Of a stretch of 64,000 bases of DNA, positions 40,791 through 50,056 are shown piece after piece (position 1 is the stretch's first letter; each line of letters starts with the position of its first letter). A program made the position numbers and the translations under genes. The stretch comes from an uncultured Planktomarina sp. (lineage in GTDB: Bacteria; Pseudomonadota; Alphaproteobacteria; Rhodobacterales; Rhodobacteraceae). The notes under the pieces are model-generated. The model made no database searches, was not told the DNA's origin, and was given only the letters and a program-made list of their open reading frames with translations. The DNA lies in the NCBI GenBank assembly GCA_905181815.1, contig CAJIZA010000006.1, positions 1 through 64,000 on the forward strand, written 5' to 3'.

Positions 40791-42064
40791 GTAAATCCCT
40801 TCGTGTCGCAGCTGTTGATCTCAATGGTCAATTACGTGGCAAACGCGTCCCCAAAGGCATGAGCAGCAAGCAAATGCGCATGCCGCTGTCCGTGCTCAAT
40901 ATTGATGTGTTTGGGGCAGATATCGAAGAATCGCCACTGGTGTTTGAAACCGGCGATCAAGATGGCATTATGGAGCCGGTGGGCCGTGATCCTGTGCCTC
41001 TGCCTTGGGTGGCTGGCGCGGCGGAATTGGACCTACGGGTAATGCACAACGAAGACGGCTCCCCCTTTGAGGGCGACCCCCGCATTGCGTTGAGCAGTGT
41101 TTTGGACCGTTATGCCCGTCATGGCTGGCAGGTTATTGCCGCCTGTGAGCTCGAATTTTTCTTACTCGAAGATGGCTGCAATCTTACTCCACCGTTGAAC
41201 CCCAAAACCGGCCGCCGGTTGACTGGAACAGAAATTTTGTCCCTGCGGGAATTGGATGGGTTCGATCTCTTCTTCAACGATGTGGCCGAAGGGGCAAAGC
41301 TGATGGGGATCGGTGATTTGACCATCACCACAGAAGCCGGTGTTGGGCAGTTCGAAGTCACGATGACCCATGGCCCAGCGCTTCACATCGCCGATAATGT
41401 AATTTTTCTCAAAGAATTGATCAAAGGCACCGCGCACAATCACGGCATGGCTGCAACCTTCATGGCCAAACCCTTTTCCCAAGAGAGCGGCAACGGGCTG
41501 CATACGCATTTCTCAGTTATCAATCAGGCGGGTGAAAACATCTTCTGCAGCCAGAACAACTTGCAGTCCGCAGTTGCAGGCTGCCTAGAAGCGTTCGAGG
41601 CCAGTACGCTGTTCTTCGCCCCCTATGCCAATAGTTTTGAACGTTTCGTAGCCAGCGCCCATGCTCCGACCTCCGCCACCTGGGGCTATGAAAACCGCAC
41701 CGTTGCAATGCGCATTCCCAGTGGTCCAGAAGCAGCCACGCGGATTGAACATCGCGTGGCGGGCGGCGATGCTAACCCTTATTTGCTGTTTGCTGCCATT
41801 TTTGGCGCCGCTATAGAAGGTATAGAGCGCAAAGCTGTACCGCCCGCTCCAATTGAGGGCAATGCCTATGAACAGCCCATACAGCCGCCTGGTCTGCTGC
41901 CAGATCTTTCTGCGGCGATTGAAGGGCTTGAGGCGCCACTCCTTAAACACTTCATGCCCCCTCTCATTTTGGAAAATCTCGCGGCCACAAAATCACAAGA
42001 ACGCGATCTTTTTGATAAGCTCTCAGATCATGATGCCCTCATGGCCTTGCTTGATACTGCCTAA
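40787..42064 (+). CDS. Glutamine synthetase-like ligase 1
   Basis: 425 residues of the GlnA/PuuA superfamily. Active-site segments are present: CELEFFLLEDG, GVGQFEVTMTHGPAL (metal Glu), SGNGLHTHFSVIN (metal His), and MRIPSGPEAATRIEHRVAGGDANPYLLFAA (Arg and Glu of the ATP site). The N-terminal beta-grasp part is short. It probably gamma-glutamylates an amine; the family includes glutamylputrescine, glutamylanilide and similar ligases. It differs clearly from the second ligase at 42824, so the two likely have different substrates or form a hetero-oligomer. Confidence 0.88.
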   Translation: MSKSLRVAAVDLNGQLRGKRVPKGMSSKQMRMPLSVLNIDVFGADIEESPLVFETGDQDGIMEPVGRDPVPLPWVAGAAELDLRVMHNEDGSPFEGDPRIALSSVLDRYARHGWQVIAACELEFFLLEDGCNLTPPLNPKTGRRLTGTEILSLRELDGFDLFFNDVAEGAKLMGIGDLTITTEAGVGQFEVTMTHGPALHIADNVIFLKELIKGTAHNHGMAATFMAKPFSQESGNGLHTHFSVINQAGENIFCSQNNLQSAVAGCLEAFEASTLFFAPYANSFERFVASAHAPTSATWGYENRTVAMRIPSGPEAATRIEHRVAGGDANPYLLFAAIFGAAIEGIERKAVPPAPIEGNAYEQPIQPPGLLPDLSAAIEGLEAPLLKHFMPPLILENLAATKSQERDLFDKLSDHDALMALLDTA

Positions 42065-42125
42065 ACAAGTCTTTTCAAACATGCGGATCCTGCCTAGAGT
42101 TACGCATAATCTACGAGAGGTTCCA

Positions 42126-42827
42126 ATGCTGATCGGCATTTTACAATGTGGCCATGCGCCGGGTGAGGTACGTGCCCAGCACGGCGATTTCGACTCTATG
42201 TTTGCCACTTTGTTTCAAAGCTATGACTTCACCTTCCAAACCTGGGACGTGGTGGATGGAGATTTTCCCACCGCCATTGACGCGGCAGACGGATGGTTGA
42301 TCTCCGGCTCCAAACATGGCGCCTATGAGGATCACGCCTTTATCCCCCCTTTGAGCGATTTGATCCGCGAGATTTATGCCAGCGCGCGCCCCATGGTGGG
42401 CATTTGCTTTGGCCACCAAATCATTGCGCAAGCGCTGGGGGGACGCGTGGAAAAATTTGAAGGGGGCTGGGCTATTGGCCGACATGACTACAGCTTTAAC
42501 GGCCATGGCTCGGTGACGTTAAATGCTTGGCATCAAGATCAAGTCACGGCCCTACCTCCAGAAGCGCAGGTCATCGGCAGCAGCCCGTTTTGTCAATTCG
42601 CTGCGCTGGTTTACGGAGAAAAAGCCTTCACGGTGCAGGCGCACCCTGAGTTTAGCAATTCAGTCTTCGATGATTATGTGAAATCGCGACGCTCAAGCCC
42701 AGTCTATCCGCCTGCCTCCATGATACGCGCGGATCAATCGCGCGATGTACCGATCCAAAATTCCACGATTGCTGAGGATATAGCCGCCTTCCTCAAAGGT
42801 AAGTATACACCGGAGATACGCTCATGA
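42126..42827 (+). CDS. Class I glutamine amidotransferase-like hydrolase
   Basis: 233 residues with the GMP-synthase-type glutaminase fold. The triad is visible: nucleophile Cys in VGICFGHQIIAQALGG and His-Glu in VQAHPEFSNSVFDD. The conserved oxyanion strand is DGWLISGSKHGAYED. By context it could hydrolyse a gamma-glutamyl intermediate, as PuuD does in E. coli, though the sequence type is different from PuuD (which has a GICRG nucleophile elbow). I chose the ATG at 42126 (MLIGILQCGHAPGEV) after GAGAGG. Stop overlaps the next start (ATGA). Confidence 0.88.
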   Translation: MLIGILQCGHAPGEVRAQHGDFDSMFATLFQSYDFTFQTWDVVDGDFPTAIDAADGWLISGSKHGAYEDHAFIPPLSDLIREIYASARPMVGICFGHQIIAQALGGRVEKFEGGWAIGRHDYSFNGHGSVTLNAWHQDQVTALPPEAQVIGSSPFCQFAALVYGEKAFTVQAHPEFSNSVFDDYVKSRRSSPVYPPASMIRADQSRDVPIQNSTIAEDIAAFLKGKYTPEIRS

Positions 42828-44176
42828 GTTGGAAAGACAGCCTACCGGCCAGTGCGAAAGCCTATATTGGCGAGCGGCAATTGGATGAGGTCGAATGCAT
42901 CATCTCCGATTTTCCGGGCGTGGCGCGCGGCAAAGCGGTTCCCGCATCAAAATTTGCCAAGCAAAAGCATTTCTACCTGCCCAACTCTATTTTCTTGCAA
43001 ACTCTCACTGGCGAATGGGCGGAAGCGGCGGGCGAGGAGGGCTGGGTGGAACCTGATATGACACTGCGCCCCGATCTTGACACCGCCACCGCAGCACCTT
43101 GGGCAACCGATGCCACCTTGCAGATCATTCATGATGCCTATGATCGCGATGGAGCGCCGATACCAACCGCGCCACGCAATGTCCTCAAGCGCGTGGTGCA
43201 GTTGTTCCGCGACAAGGGGCTTGAGCCTGTGGTTGCGCCAGAGATGGAATTTTTTCTTGTTGCCCGCAACACAGATCCGGCGCAACCGATTGTGCCCATG
43301 ATGGGGCGCTCGGGGCGGCCAGCGGCGGCGCATCAAGCCTACTCGCTTTCCGCTGTTGATGAATATGGCCCAGTTATCGACGACATTTATGACTTTGCCG
43401 AGGCCCAAGGCTTCGAAATTGATGGTATTACCCAAGAGGGCGGCGCGGGTCAGGTCGAGATAAATTTGCGCCATGGTGATCCGGTAAAACTCGCTGATGA
43501 GGTATTCTTCTTCAAACGCCTGATCCGCGAAGCGGCCTTGAAACACGATTGTTTTGCAACATTCATGGCCAAACCCATCGCCGATGAACCCGGCTCCGCC
43601 ATGCACATTCACCACTCTTTTTTGGATGCAGAGGGAGAGAATATTTTTGTAGGCCCGCAGGGCGGTGAAACAGACGTTTTTTACCATATGATCGCCGGGC
43701 TGCAAAATCATTTGCCATCGGTCATTGCCATGCTGGCCCCCTATGTGAACAGCTATCGGCGCTACGTCAAAGATCACGCGGCCCCTATCAACCTCGAATG
43801 GGCCCGCGACAATCGCACTACAGGAATTCGCATCCCCCTGTCTTCGCCGAAGTCACGCAGGATCGAAAACCGTCTCGCGGGAATGGATTGCAATCCCTAT
43901 CTTGGCATCGCCGCCTCCCTTGCCTGTTGCTATCTTGGGCTTGAAGATCAGGAGCGCCCAGACAAGCAATATCGGGGTGACGCCTATGACAGCGAAGAGG
44001 CGATCCCTTATGACCTCTTCACTGCGATGGATATTTTTGACGATGCGAAGCGCCTACATGGGGTGCTTGATCCAGAATTTGCCCGGGTCTATTCGATCGT
44101 CAAGCGCACGGAATATAGTGAGTTTTTGCAGGTCATTTCAACTTGGGAGCGCGAGCATCTGTTACTGAATGTCTGA
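42824..44176 (+). CDS. puuA: Gamma-glutamylputrescine synthetase-like ligase (ligase 2)
   Basis: 450-residue glutamine-synthetase-superfamily enzyme of the PuuA type, which couples putrescine or a similar amine to the gamma-carboxyl of glutamate using ATP. Key segments: VECIISDFPGVARGKAVPAS, APEMEFFLVARN, GGAGQVEINLRHGDP, GSAMHIHHSFLDAEGEN and TGIRIPLSSPKSRRIENRLAG followed by DCNPYL. Full length for the family. Its last eight bases overlap the start of the FAD oxidase gene. Confidence 0.88.
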   Translation: MSWKDSLPASAKAYIGERQLDEVECIISDFPGVARGKAVPASKFAKQKHFYLPNSIFLQTLTGEWAEAAGEEGWVEPDMTLRPDLDTATAAPWATDATLQIIHDAYDRDGAPIPTAPRNVLKRVVQLFRDKGLEPVVAPEMEFFLVARNTDPAQPIVPMMGRSGRPAAAHQAYSLSAVDEYGPVIDDIYDFAEAQGFEIDGITQEGGAGQVEINLRHGDPVKLADEVFFFKRLIREAALKHDCFATFMAKPIADEPGSAMHIHHSFLDAEGENIFVGPQGGETDVFYHMIAGLQNHLPSVIAMLAPYVNSYRRYVKDHAAPINLEWARDNRTTGIRIPLSSPKSRRIENRLAGMDCNPYLGIAASLACCYLGLEDQERPDKQYRGDAYDSEEAIPYDLFTAMDIFDDAKRLHGVLDPEFARVYSIVKRTEYSEFLQVISTWEREHLLLNV

Positions 44177-45473
44177 TTTTCTCTACGCCAACGATCAACT
44201 GGGCAGCTATCCGGCCAGCTGGTATGCCCAAAGCATTCCGGAGCACCCGGCCCGCCCGGAACTTACAGATGTGATATCTTGTGATGTCTGCGTCATTGGT
44301 GCGGGCTTCACCGGATTGTCTTGCGCGCTTCATTTGGCGCAAAAGGGCTATCGTGTCATCGTGTTGGATGCGCATCGGGTAGGCTTCGGCGCCTCTGGCC
44401 GCAACGGTGGGCAGGTGGGCTCGGGGTACAACCAAAATCAATTGACGCTTGAGAAAACACTGGGCCATGATGCGGCCCATCAGCTTTGGGATATGGCACA
44501 GGCCGCCAAATCTCTGACGCAAGACTTGGTGGCCCGCCATGCGCCAGAGGCTGGCTATCAATCCGGTGTCGCCGAAGCAGACTTCAGCGCAAAAGACCGG
44601 GCCAGCAGCCACGCAAAGGCGGATTATCTGGCCCAGCATTATGCCTATGAAAAGATTGATTGCCTCAGCCAATCGGATATCGCAGATCTGATCAAATCCC
44701 CACGCTATGCGGGCGGGATCATTGATTGGGGCGCAGGGCATCTTCATCCGCTGCGCTACGCGTTGGGTCTGGCCAATGCAGCTGAGGCTGCCGGGGCGCG
44801 CATTTTTGAAAACAGCGCCGCAGTTTTGGTGCAAGACGGCCCACCGAGCCTGGTGCAAACCGCCAAAGGCCAACTGCGCGCCGGCTATGTCGTCCATGCC
44901 ACCAATGGCTATCACAGCAGCCTCAACATTAAGCAAGCCGCCAAGGTGATGCCGATCAATAATTTTTTGGTGGCCACCGCGCCGCTGGACCGACCGCAAG
45001 AGGTTTTGCGCAAGCCCATCGCTGTGGCCGATAACCGGTTCGTGCTCAATTACTACCGACTCAGCCATGACAATCGGCTGATTTTTGGCGGTGGCGAAAG
45101 CTATGGTGCGCGGTTTCCAAACGATATTTTTGCCAAGGTCCGCAAGCCCCTGTGTGAAATTTTCCCACAGCTGGCCGATGTGCCGCTGACCCATGCCTGG
45201 GGCGGAACTCTAGGAATCACCACACGGCGTCTTCCGCTCTTTGCCCGTGTCGGGCCGCAGCAGCTGACCGCCTCTGGGTATTCCGGGCATGGGGTGGCTC
45301 TGGCTGGATTCGCCGGGCAAGTCTTGGCAGAAACGATTACAGGCGATGCGGAGCGTTTCGACCTTCTGTCCCAGCTTCCCACCCCCTCCTTTCCTGGCGG
45401 GCAAAGCCTGCGCGGCCCAATCATGACTTTGGCGATGACTTGGTTCGCTCTGCGCGATAGGCTAGGCCTATGA
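44169..45473 (+). CDS. puuB: FAD-dependent oxidase, gamma-glutamylputrescine oxidoreductase type
   Basis: 434-residue DAO-family flavoprotein. The N-terminal dinucleotide fold is CVIGAGFTGLSCALHLAQKG with the acidic end VIVLDAHRVGFGASGRNGGQ, the latter pattern typical of PuuB/OrdL oxidases. The C-terminal part has SGYSGHGVALAGFAGQVLAE for FAD binding. It would oxidise the glutamylated amine to the aldehyde with release of ammonia and peroxide. Starts inside the end of ligase 2 (8-bp overlap), so translation is coupled. No aldehyde dehydrogenase (PuuC) is found in this window. Confidence 0.88.
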   Translation: MSDFLYANDQLGSYPASWYAQSIPEHPARPELTDVISCDVCVIGAGFTGLSCALHLAQKGYRVIVLDAHRVGFGASGRNGGQVGSGYNQNQLTLEKTLGHDAAHQLWDMAQAAKSLTQDLVARHAPEAGYQSGVAEADFSAKDRASSHAKADYLAQHYAYEKIDCLSQSDIADLIKSPRYAGGIIDWGAGHLHPLRYALGLANAAEAAGARIFENSAAVLVQDGPPSLVQTAKGQLRAGYVVHATNGYHSSLNIKQAAKVMPINNFLVATAPLDRPQEVLRKPIAVADNRFVLNYYRLSHDNRLIFGGGESYGARFPNDIFAKVRKPLCEIFPQLADVPLTHAWGGTLGITTRRLPLFARVGPQQLTASGYSGHGVALAGFAGQVLAETITGDAERFDLLSQLPTPSFPGGQSLRGPIMTLAMTWFALRDRLGL

Positions 45474-45670
45474 CACAAGTTGCCCCTTGCAGATTCAACG
45501 CAAAATCCGTGCCTGCAACAGGCTGGTTCGGCGTGGGCAATGGCACATGGGCTTGGGCTGGTGCGCCGCCCAAAAACAGCGGCACCGTTTTCATCCGGCC
45601 TCAACTCTAAAGGCCTACCGTTTTCGAGCTGGCGGCCCAAGCCCCGGCCCCTCCACACAAAGGTCCCCCT

Positions 45671-47038
45671 ATGAAAGACCAATCTCCCAACAGCTGGGAA
45701 GCACGGGCAGACGCCCATTCCTTCTACGGCTTCACCGATTTACCAACAATTGAAAATCGCGGCGCAACTGTACTCACCCACGGCAGCGGCCCCTATGTTT
45801 TTGACGTACATGGCCGACAATTTTTAGACGCTAACTCTGGCCTTTGGAATATGGTGGCCGGATTTGATCACGCCGGCCTCGCACAGGCTGCCAAAGATCA
45901 ATATGATCGCTTTCCCGGCTATCACGCCTTCTTCGGCCGAATGTCCGACCAAACTGTAATGCTGTCCGAAAAGCTCGTTGAGGTCTCCCCCTTTGAGAGC
46001 GGCAAGGTATTTTACACCAACTCTGGCTCTGAAGCCAATGACACGATGGTCAAAATGCTTTGGTTCCTGCATGGATCAGAAGGCCATGATCAACGGCGCA
46101 AAATTATTACTCGCAAGAATGCCTACCACGGCGTCACGGCGGTATCGGCCTCAATGACCGGCAAGCCCTATAACGCTGTCTTCGGCCTGCCTTTGCCCGG
46201 CTTTTTGCATCTCACTTGTCCACATTATTGGCGAGAAGGCCGGCCAGGCGAGACAGAGGCGCAGTTTACCACCCGGCTTGCGGCTGAATTGGAAGACATG
46301 ATCCTGAGTGAGGGCGCCGACACGATTGCCGGTTTCTTTGCAGAACCGGTTCTGGGCGCAGGTGGGGTCATTCCACCGCCAGAGGGCTATTTTCACGCGC
46401 TACAACCCATTTTGACAAAATATGGTATCCCCTTGATTTCCGATGAGGTTATTTGTGGTTTTGGACGCACGGGGCATACTTGGGGTTGCGAGGCCTATGG
46501 GTTTGTTCCAGATGCCATCATCAGCTCCAAAAACCTCACGGCTGGATATTTCCCCATGGGGGCGGTCATTCTTGGCCCGCAATTGACCCAACGTTTGCAA
46601 GCGGCCTCGGCGGCGATTGAGGAATTCCCGCATGGGTTCACTGCATCCGGCCATCCAGTCGGCTCCGCGATTGCCTTGAAAGCCATTGATGTCATCATGA
46701 ATGAAGGACTTGCTGAGAATGTACGCCGCCTGACCCCCTATTTCGAAGCGCATATGCAGCGGCTCCTTGAAAATCCAAATATCGGTGAGGCAAGAGGTAA
46801 GGGCTTGATGGGGGCATTAGAGGCCGTGCAAGATAAGGACAGCAAAACCCCCTTCGACGCAGTGTTATCTGTCAGTGAGCGAATCGCGAACACCTGCACC
46901 GATCACGGGTTGATTTGTCGGCCTTTGGGGCAATCTATCGTGCTTTGCCCGGCGTTCATCTTTACCGAGGGCCATATCGATGAGATGTTTGAAAAGCTGG
47001 AAGCGGCTTTGAAGCAAGTGTTCCGTGAAGTGGCCTAG
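45671..47038 (+). CDS. Omega-amino acid/polyamine--pyruvate aminotransferase
   Basis: 455-residue class III PLP aminotransferase. PLP lysine lies in IISSKNLTAGYFPMGAVILG; other marks are FYTNSGSEANDTMVKMLW, RKNAYHGVTAVSASMTGKP, FFAEPVLGAGGVIPPPEGYF and ISDEVICGFGRTG. It closely resembles the SpuC/putrescine or beta-alanine-pyruvate group. It would move the terminal amino group of the amine or its aldehyde-derived product to pyruvate. It lies 197 bp after the oxidase; that gap shows no gene I can support. Confidence 0.9.
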   Translation: MKDQSPNSWEARADAHSFYGFTDLPTIENRGATVLTHGSGPYVFDVHGRQFLDANSGLWNMVAGFDHAGLAQAAKDQYDRFPGYHAFFGRMSDQTVMLSEKLVEVSPFESGKVFYTNSGSEANDTMVKMLWFLHGSEGHDQRRKIITRKNAYHGVTAVSASMTGKPYNAVFGLPLPGFLHLTCPHYWREGRPGETEAQFTTRLAAELEDMILSEGADTIAGFFAEPVLGAGGVIPPPEGYFHALQPILTKYGIPLISDEVICGFGRTGHTWGCEAYGFVPDAIISSKNLTAGYFPMGAVILGPQLTQRLQAASAAIEEFPHGFTASGHPVGSAIALKAIDVIMNEGLAENVRRLTPYFEAHMQRLLENPNIGEARGKGLMGALEAVQDKDSKTPFDAVLSVSERIANTCTDHGLICRPLGQSIVLCPAFIFTEGHIDEMFEKLEAALKQVFREVA

Positions 47039-47045
47039 GCATAGC

Positions 47046-47069
47046 GTCGGGCGGGGTCTTCCGCCCGAC
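47046..47069. terminator. Bidirectional stem-loop between aminotransferase and phaR
   Basis: GTCGGGCGG and CCGCCCGAC make a perfect 9-bp stem over a 6-nt loop, between two convergent stops. The following bases are only moderately T-rich, so this is a likely but not certain terminator. Confidence 0.65.
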
Positions 47070-47075
47070 ATTGCC

Positions 47076-47624
47076 TTATAATTTTGATAATTTTTCTTGC
47101 AGCTCCGCCAATTGCGATTTGATGTCGTTCAGATCATTGGCGCTTTCATTGGCGCTACTCTCAGTGCGGCTGGTCGGGGTTGAGCCAGACAGACCACCGG
47201 TCATGGCCTTCATAAAAGCCTCTTGCTGAGCCTTCATCATTTCAAAGCCTGGCATGGCCGCCATAGGATTGACCACTGTGAGATTTTCCATGGCTTTGGA
47301 TTGCCCATCGCGCAGCATCTCAAAGCTGGCTGCAAGAAATTGCGGTACAATCGATGTGGCTTGTGAAGCGTAGGAGCGCACCAAATCAGTCAGGACATCC
47401 ACCGGCAAAACATTTTCGCCACGGCTTTCGTGCTCGGCGATGATTTGCAGCAAATATTGCCGCGTTAGATCATCACCAGATTTCAGGTCAATGATTTGTA
47501 CCTCGCGCCCGTCTCGAATGAACCCAGCAATATCATCCAGAGTCACATAATCGCTTGATTCGGTGTTGTATAAACGCCGGCTCGCATAACGCTTAATCAG
47601 AAGCGGTTTTGTTTTTTTGCTCAT
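47076..47624 (-). CDS. phaR: Polyhydroxyalkanoate synthesis repressor PhaR
   Basis: 182-residue DNA- and PHA-binding repressor. The N-terminal domain (residues about 7-70) is the PHB/PHA accumulation regulator domain: LLIKRYASRRLYNTESSDYV, LDDIAGFIRDGREVQIIDL and the second conserved block TRQYLLQIIAEHESRGENVL. A Met-rich middle and a Ser-rich, coiled C-terminal tail follow. In relatives it represses phasin and itself until PHA granules titrate it. TGC-rich motifs upstream of this gene, phaP and phaC/phaZ fit that role. Confidence 0.95.
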   Translation of the reverse strand: MSKKTKPLLIKRYASRRLYNTESSDYVTLDDIAGFIRDGREVQIIDLKSGDDLTRQYLLQIIAEHESRGENVLPVDVLTDLVRSYASQATSIVPQFLAASFEMLRDGQSKAMENLTVVNPMAAMPGFEMMKAQQEAFMKAMTGGLSGSTPTSRTESSANESANDLNDIKSQLAELQEKLSKL

Positions 47625-47691
47625 ATCCCAGCCCTTTGCAGCGACTCACCGCGCTTGCGCGGCACTGCGGCAATGCTATGCAAACGCAGCA

Positions 47692-47725
47692 CAAAAAGAA
47701 AGGGCGCAGCAAACGCCGCGCCCTT
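47692..47725 (-). terminator. Terminator of phaP
   Basis: On the minus strand AAGGGCGC and GCGCCCTT pair (8 bp) across a 10-nt loop and are followed by TCTTTTT, a good rho-independent terminator 57 bp after the phasin stop. It separates phaP from phaR. Confidence 0.82.
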
Positions 47726-47781
47726 CAATACCGGTTCATCTAAAATTAGGAGGACAGATAAACCTAACTCTCTATCGTAAC

Positions 47782-48204
47782 TCAGGCAGCTTTCGCAGCT
47801 TTGCCGGCTTTTTTCATGGCAGCTGTCGCTTCAGCGCTCACTTCTTTGCCAGCAGCCATCATCAACTCAGCGGAGTCGAGTTGCACTTTTTTCGCAACAC
47901 CGGCCATAGCAGCCATGTTTTCAGCAGCCATTTCAGCGGACGAGGATGCAAAGTCTGTCAATGTCTGCGCTGCAGCCGCTGGATCTGCATTTACTTTTGA
48001 CAATTCAGCAACTTTTTCCAAAGAAGCTTTTGTCCAAGCAGAAGAGATCTCAGCCGATTTCATGGCAGCCTCCAAAGCAACTGCAGACATTTTTTCGCCA
48101 AAAGCCACTTGAGCTTTGTATGCATCTTCAAAAGCAGACATATCTGCTGGGAATTTACCCATCATGTCTTTGAACATCGCGGTGTAGTCAGGTGTATTTG
48201 TCAT
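47782..48204 (-). CDS. phaP: Phasin family protein
   Basis: 140-residue, Ala- and Met-rich, fully helical granule-coating protein. Typical pattern: YTAMFKDMMGKFPADMSAFE at the start, amphipathic helices through ALEAAMKSAEISSAWTKASL, and a Lys/Ala tail AAMKKAGKAAKAA. It coats PHA granules and controls their size. The ATG at 48204 follows GAGGA; a five-codon upstream extension is unlikely. The promoter region carries a TGC-rich motif shared with the phaC/phaZ region. Confidence 0.92.
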   Translation of the reverse strand: MTNTPDYTAMFKDMMGKFPADMSAFEDAYKAQVAFGEKMSAVALEAAMKSAEISSAWTKASLEKVAELSKVNADPAAAAQTLTDFASSSAEMAAENMAAMAGVAKKVQLDSAELMMAAGKEVSAEATAAMKKAGKAAKAA

Positions 48205-48250
48205 GTGCTTAATCCTCAAGCGTGTTATCTATCTGAAGATCATCTATATG

Positions 48251-48296
48251 CTGCGTTGCGGCATTGCAAGTTATTTCTGCACTGCAGCATAAATTA
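48251..48296. promoter_or_regulatory. Candidate PhaR operator upstream of phaP
   Basis: A cluster of TGC/GCA repeats with the core TGCACTGCAGCATAAAT at 48278-48294, plus CTGCGTTGCGGCATTGCA at 48251-48268. The same core occurs upstream of phaC/phaZ. PhaR of Paracoccus-type relatives binds TGC-rich sites; assignment here is by similarity and context. It overlaps the end of phaC. Confidence 0.6.
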
Positions 48297-50036
48297 TTTC
48301 AACACATACTGCCCAGGTGCATTAACCAACTTCAGTTCTTTCGGAGGTTTCGGCTTGCGCACCTTAATGCTATTACCGCTTTGCAGCATCAACCAGTCTT
48401 TCCATGCAGGCCACCAACTGCCTGCGATGTAAATGGCCGAAGACTGCCAATCCTCTGGGCTCTCAGCCAAAGACTTCTGGGTGTAATAACCATATTTATT
48501 GCGCTGCGGTGGATTGATGATGCCCGCGACGTGTCCAGATTCAGCCAAGATAAAATAGCGGTCGGCACCGGCCATTTGCTGCACGCCCCGATAGGATTGT
48601 GCCCAGGCGGCAATATGATCTGTCTCACAGGCCACCGCGCAGACCGGCACGACAATATCGCTCAATTGCAGCCGCGCACCGCAGACCTCAAACCCACCAT
48701 CTGCGAATTGATTCTTTTGACAAAGCCCACGCAGATACTCAATCGCCATACGGCCCGGCAGGTTGGTACCATCGCCATTCCAATACAGCAGATCGAACGC
48801 CGGCGGCGTCTCCCCCATCATATAATGACGAATTGCAGGGCCATAGATCAGATCATTCGAACGCAAAAAGGAAAACGTCCGCGACATGAAGAATTTGTCT
48901 AAGATGCCATTCTCCTCCACCTCAGCCGCAATTCCATCCACAAAGTCATTGCCTAAGAACACCGACATCTCCCCTTGATCGGAAAAGTCTGTCAGAGTGG
49001 TAAAAAGGGTGGCGGATTTAACCGATGTGTCACCGCGCTGCGCCAAAAGCGCCAGCGTTAGGGACAGGGTTGTACCTCCGATACAATAGCCCGTGGCATT
49101 GACCTGCGGCACGTCGCAAATCTTTTTGACCTGTTCAATTGCGTTTAGAAAACCATCCTCAATATAGGTTTCGACACCCGTGTCACGCATAGACGCGTCT
49201 GGATTAATCCAGCTGACCACAAATAGCGTGAAGCCTTGATCGACGATCCATTTCACCAAGCTATTCTCTGGCCGCAGATCCATAATGTAGAATTTATTGA
49301 TCCAGGGTGGGAAGATTACTAAGGGCACCTCCTGCACCGTTTGCGTGGTTGGACTATATTGGATCAGCTCGAACAGGTGATTGCAGAACACAACTTTGCC
49401 CGGTGTCGTCGCGATATTGCTACCGACATCAAATGCGCCTTGATCGGCCAGGGTCACCATGAGATCGCCATTATTGGCCTCAATATCTCGCACAAGGTTT
49501 TCCAACCCCCGCACGAGGCTCTCCCCATCGGTCTCAACCGCCCGGGCCAAGGCCTGCGGGTTTGTGCCAAGAAAATTGCTTGGGCTGAACATATCCATGA
49601 TCTGGCGGCTAAAGAAATCCAGCTTTTGCCGTTCACGCGTATCGAGATTGTCCATCTGCGCAACAGCCGTTTCCATCGCCTTGGTATTGAGCAAATACTG
49701 CTGTTTAATGAAATTAAAATAAGGGTGTTCATTCCACAACGGATCTGAAAACCTGCGATCTGCAGGCGCGTTTTGACTGTCGACGAAATGCTGCAAAGAT
49801 TGCCCCCAATAGGCGATTTGCTGCTCGATCATACGGGATGGATTGCTCATCATCTCGGTGACATAGGCCGTTGCGGCCTTAATAAACAGATCTTGGCCAG
49901 GCCCCTGCAAGGCGGGTCGTACGGGTTTTTTATGGGAAACCGCTGCCAAAAGCCGCTGGGTCAGCGCCTCTACACGTTGTAAATTTTTAGTCAATCGCTC
50001 TAATCCGAGCTCAGTGCTGCCGTTATCAGTTGTCAT
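48294..50036 (-). CDS. phaC: Class I poly(3-hydroxyalkanoate) polymerase
   Basis: 580-residue PHA synthase that polymerises hydroxyacyl-CoA. The lipase-like box is TGYCIGGTTLSL with catalytic Cys318; the Asp lies in ACETDHIAAW and the His in ILAESGHVAGIINPP. The N-terminal PhaC domain includes NEHPYFNFIKQQYLL and the conserved PPWINKFYIMDL. Class I is indicated by the length and absence of a phaE or phaR-class IV partner. Divergent from phaZ across a 100-bp promoter region. Confidence 0.96.
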   Translation of the reverse strand: MTTDNGSTELGLERLTKNLQRVEALTQRLLAAVSHKKPVRPALQGPGQDLFIKAATAYVTEMMSNPSRMIEQQIAYWGQSLQHFVDSQNAPADRRFSDPLWNEHPYFNFIKQQYLLNTKAMETAVAQMDNLDTRERQKLDFFSRQIMDMFSPSNFLGTNPQALARAVETDGESLVRGLENLVRDIEANNGDLMVTLADQGAFDVGSNIATTPGKVVFCNHLFELIQYSPTTQTVQEVPLVIFPPWINKFYIMDLRPENSLVKWIVDQGFTLFVVSWINPDASMRDTGVETYIEDGFLNAIEQVKKICDVPQVNATGYCIGGTTLSLTLALLAQRGDTSVKSATLFTTLTDFSDQGEMSVFLGNDFVDGIAAEVEENGILDKFFMSRTFSFLRSNDLIYGPAIRHYMMGETPPAFDLLYWNGDGTNLPGRMAIEYLRGLCQKNQFADGGFEVCGARLQLSDIVVPVCAVACETDHIAAWAQSYRGVQQMAGADRYFILAESGHVAGIINPPQRNKYGYYTQKSLAESPEDWQSSAIYIAGSWWPAWKDWLMLQSGNSIKVRKPKPPKELKLVNAPGQYVLK

Positions 50037-50056
50037 GTCGACAAAAGCCCCCTAGT

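Noticed and set aside
44133-45194. Long minus-strand frame (353 codons) opposite the FAD oxidase
   Set aside because: Antisense shadow; the plus-strand frame is a clear flavoprotein.
45474-45670. Possible gene between the oxidase and aminotransferase
   Set aside because: Short frames there show no start signal or recognisable protein.
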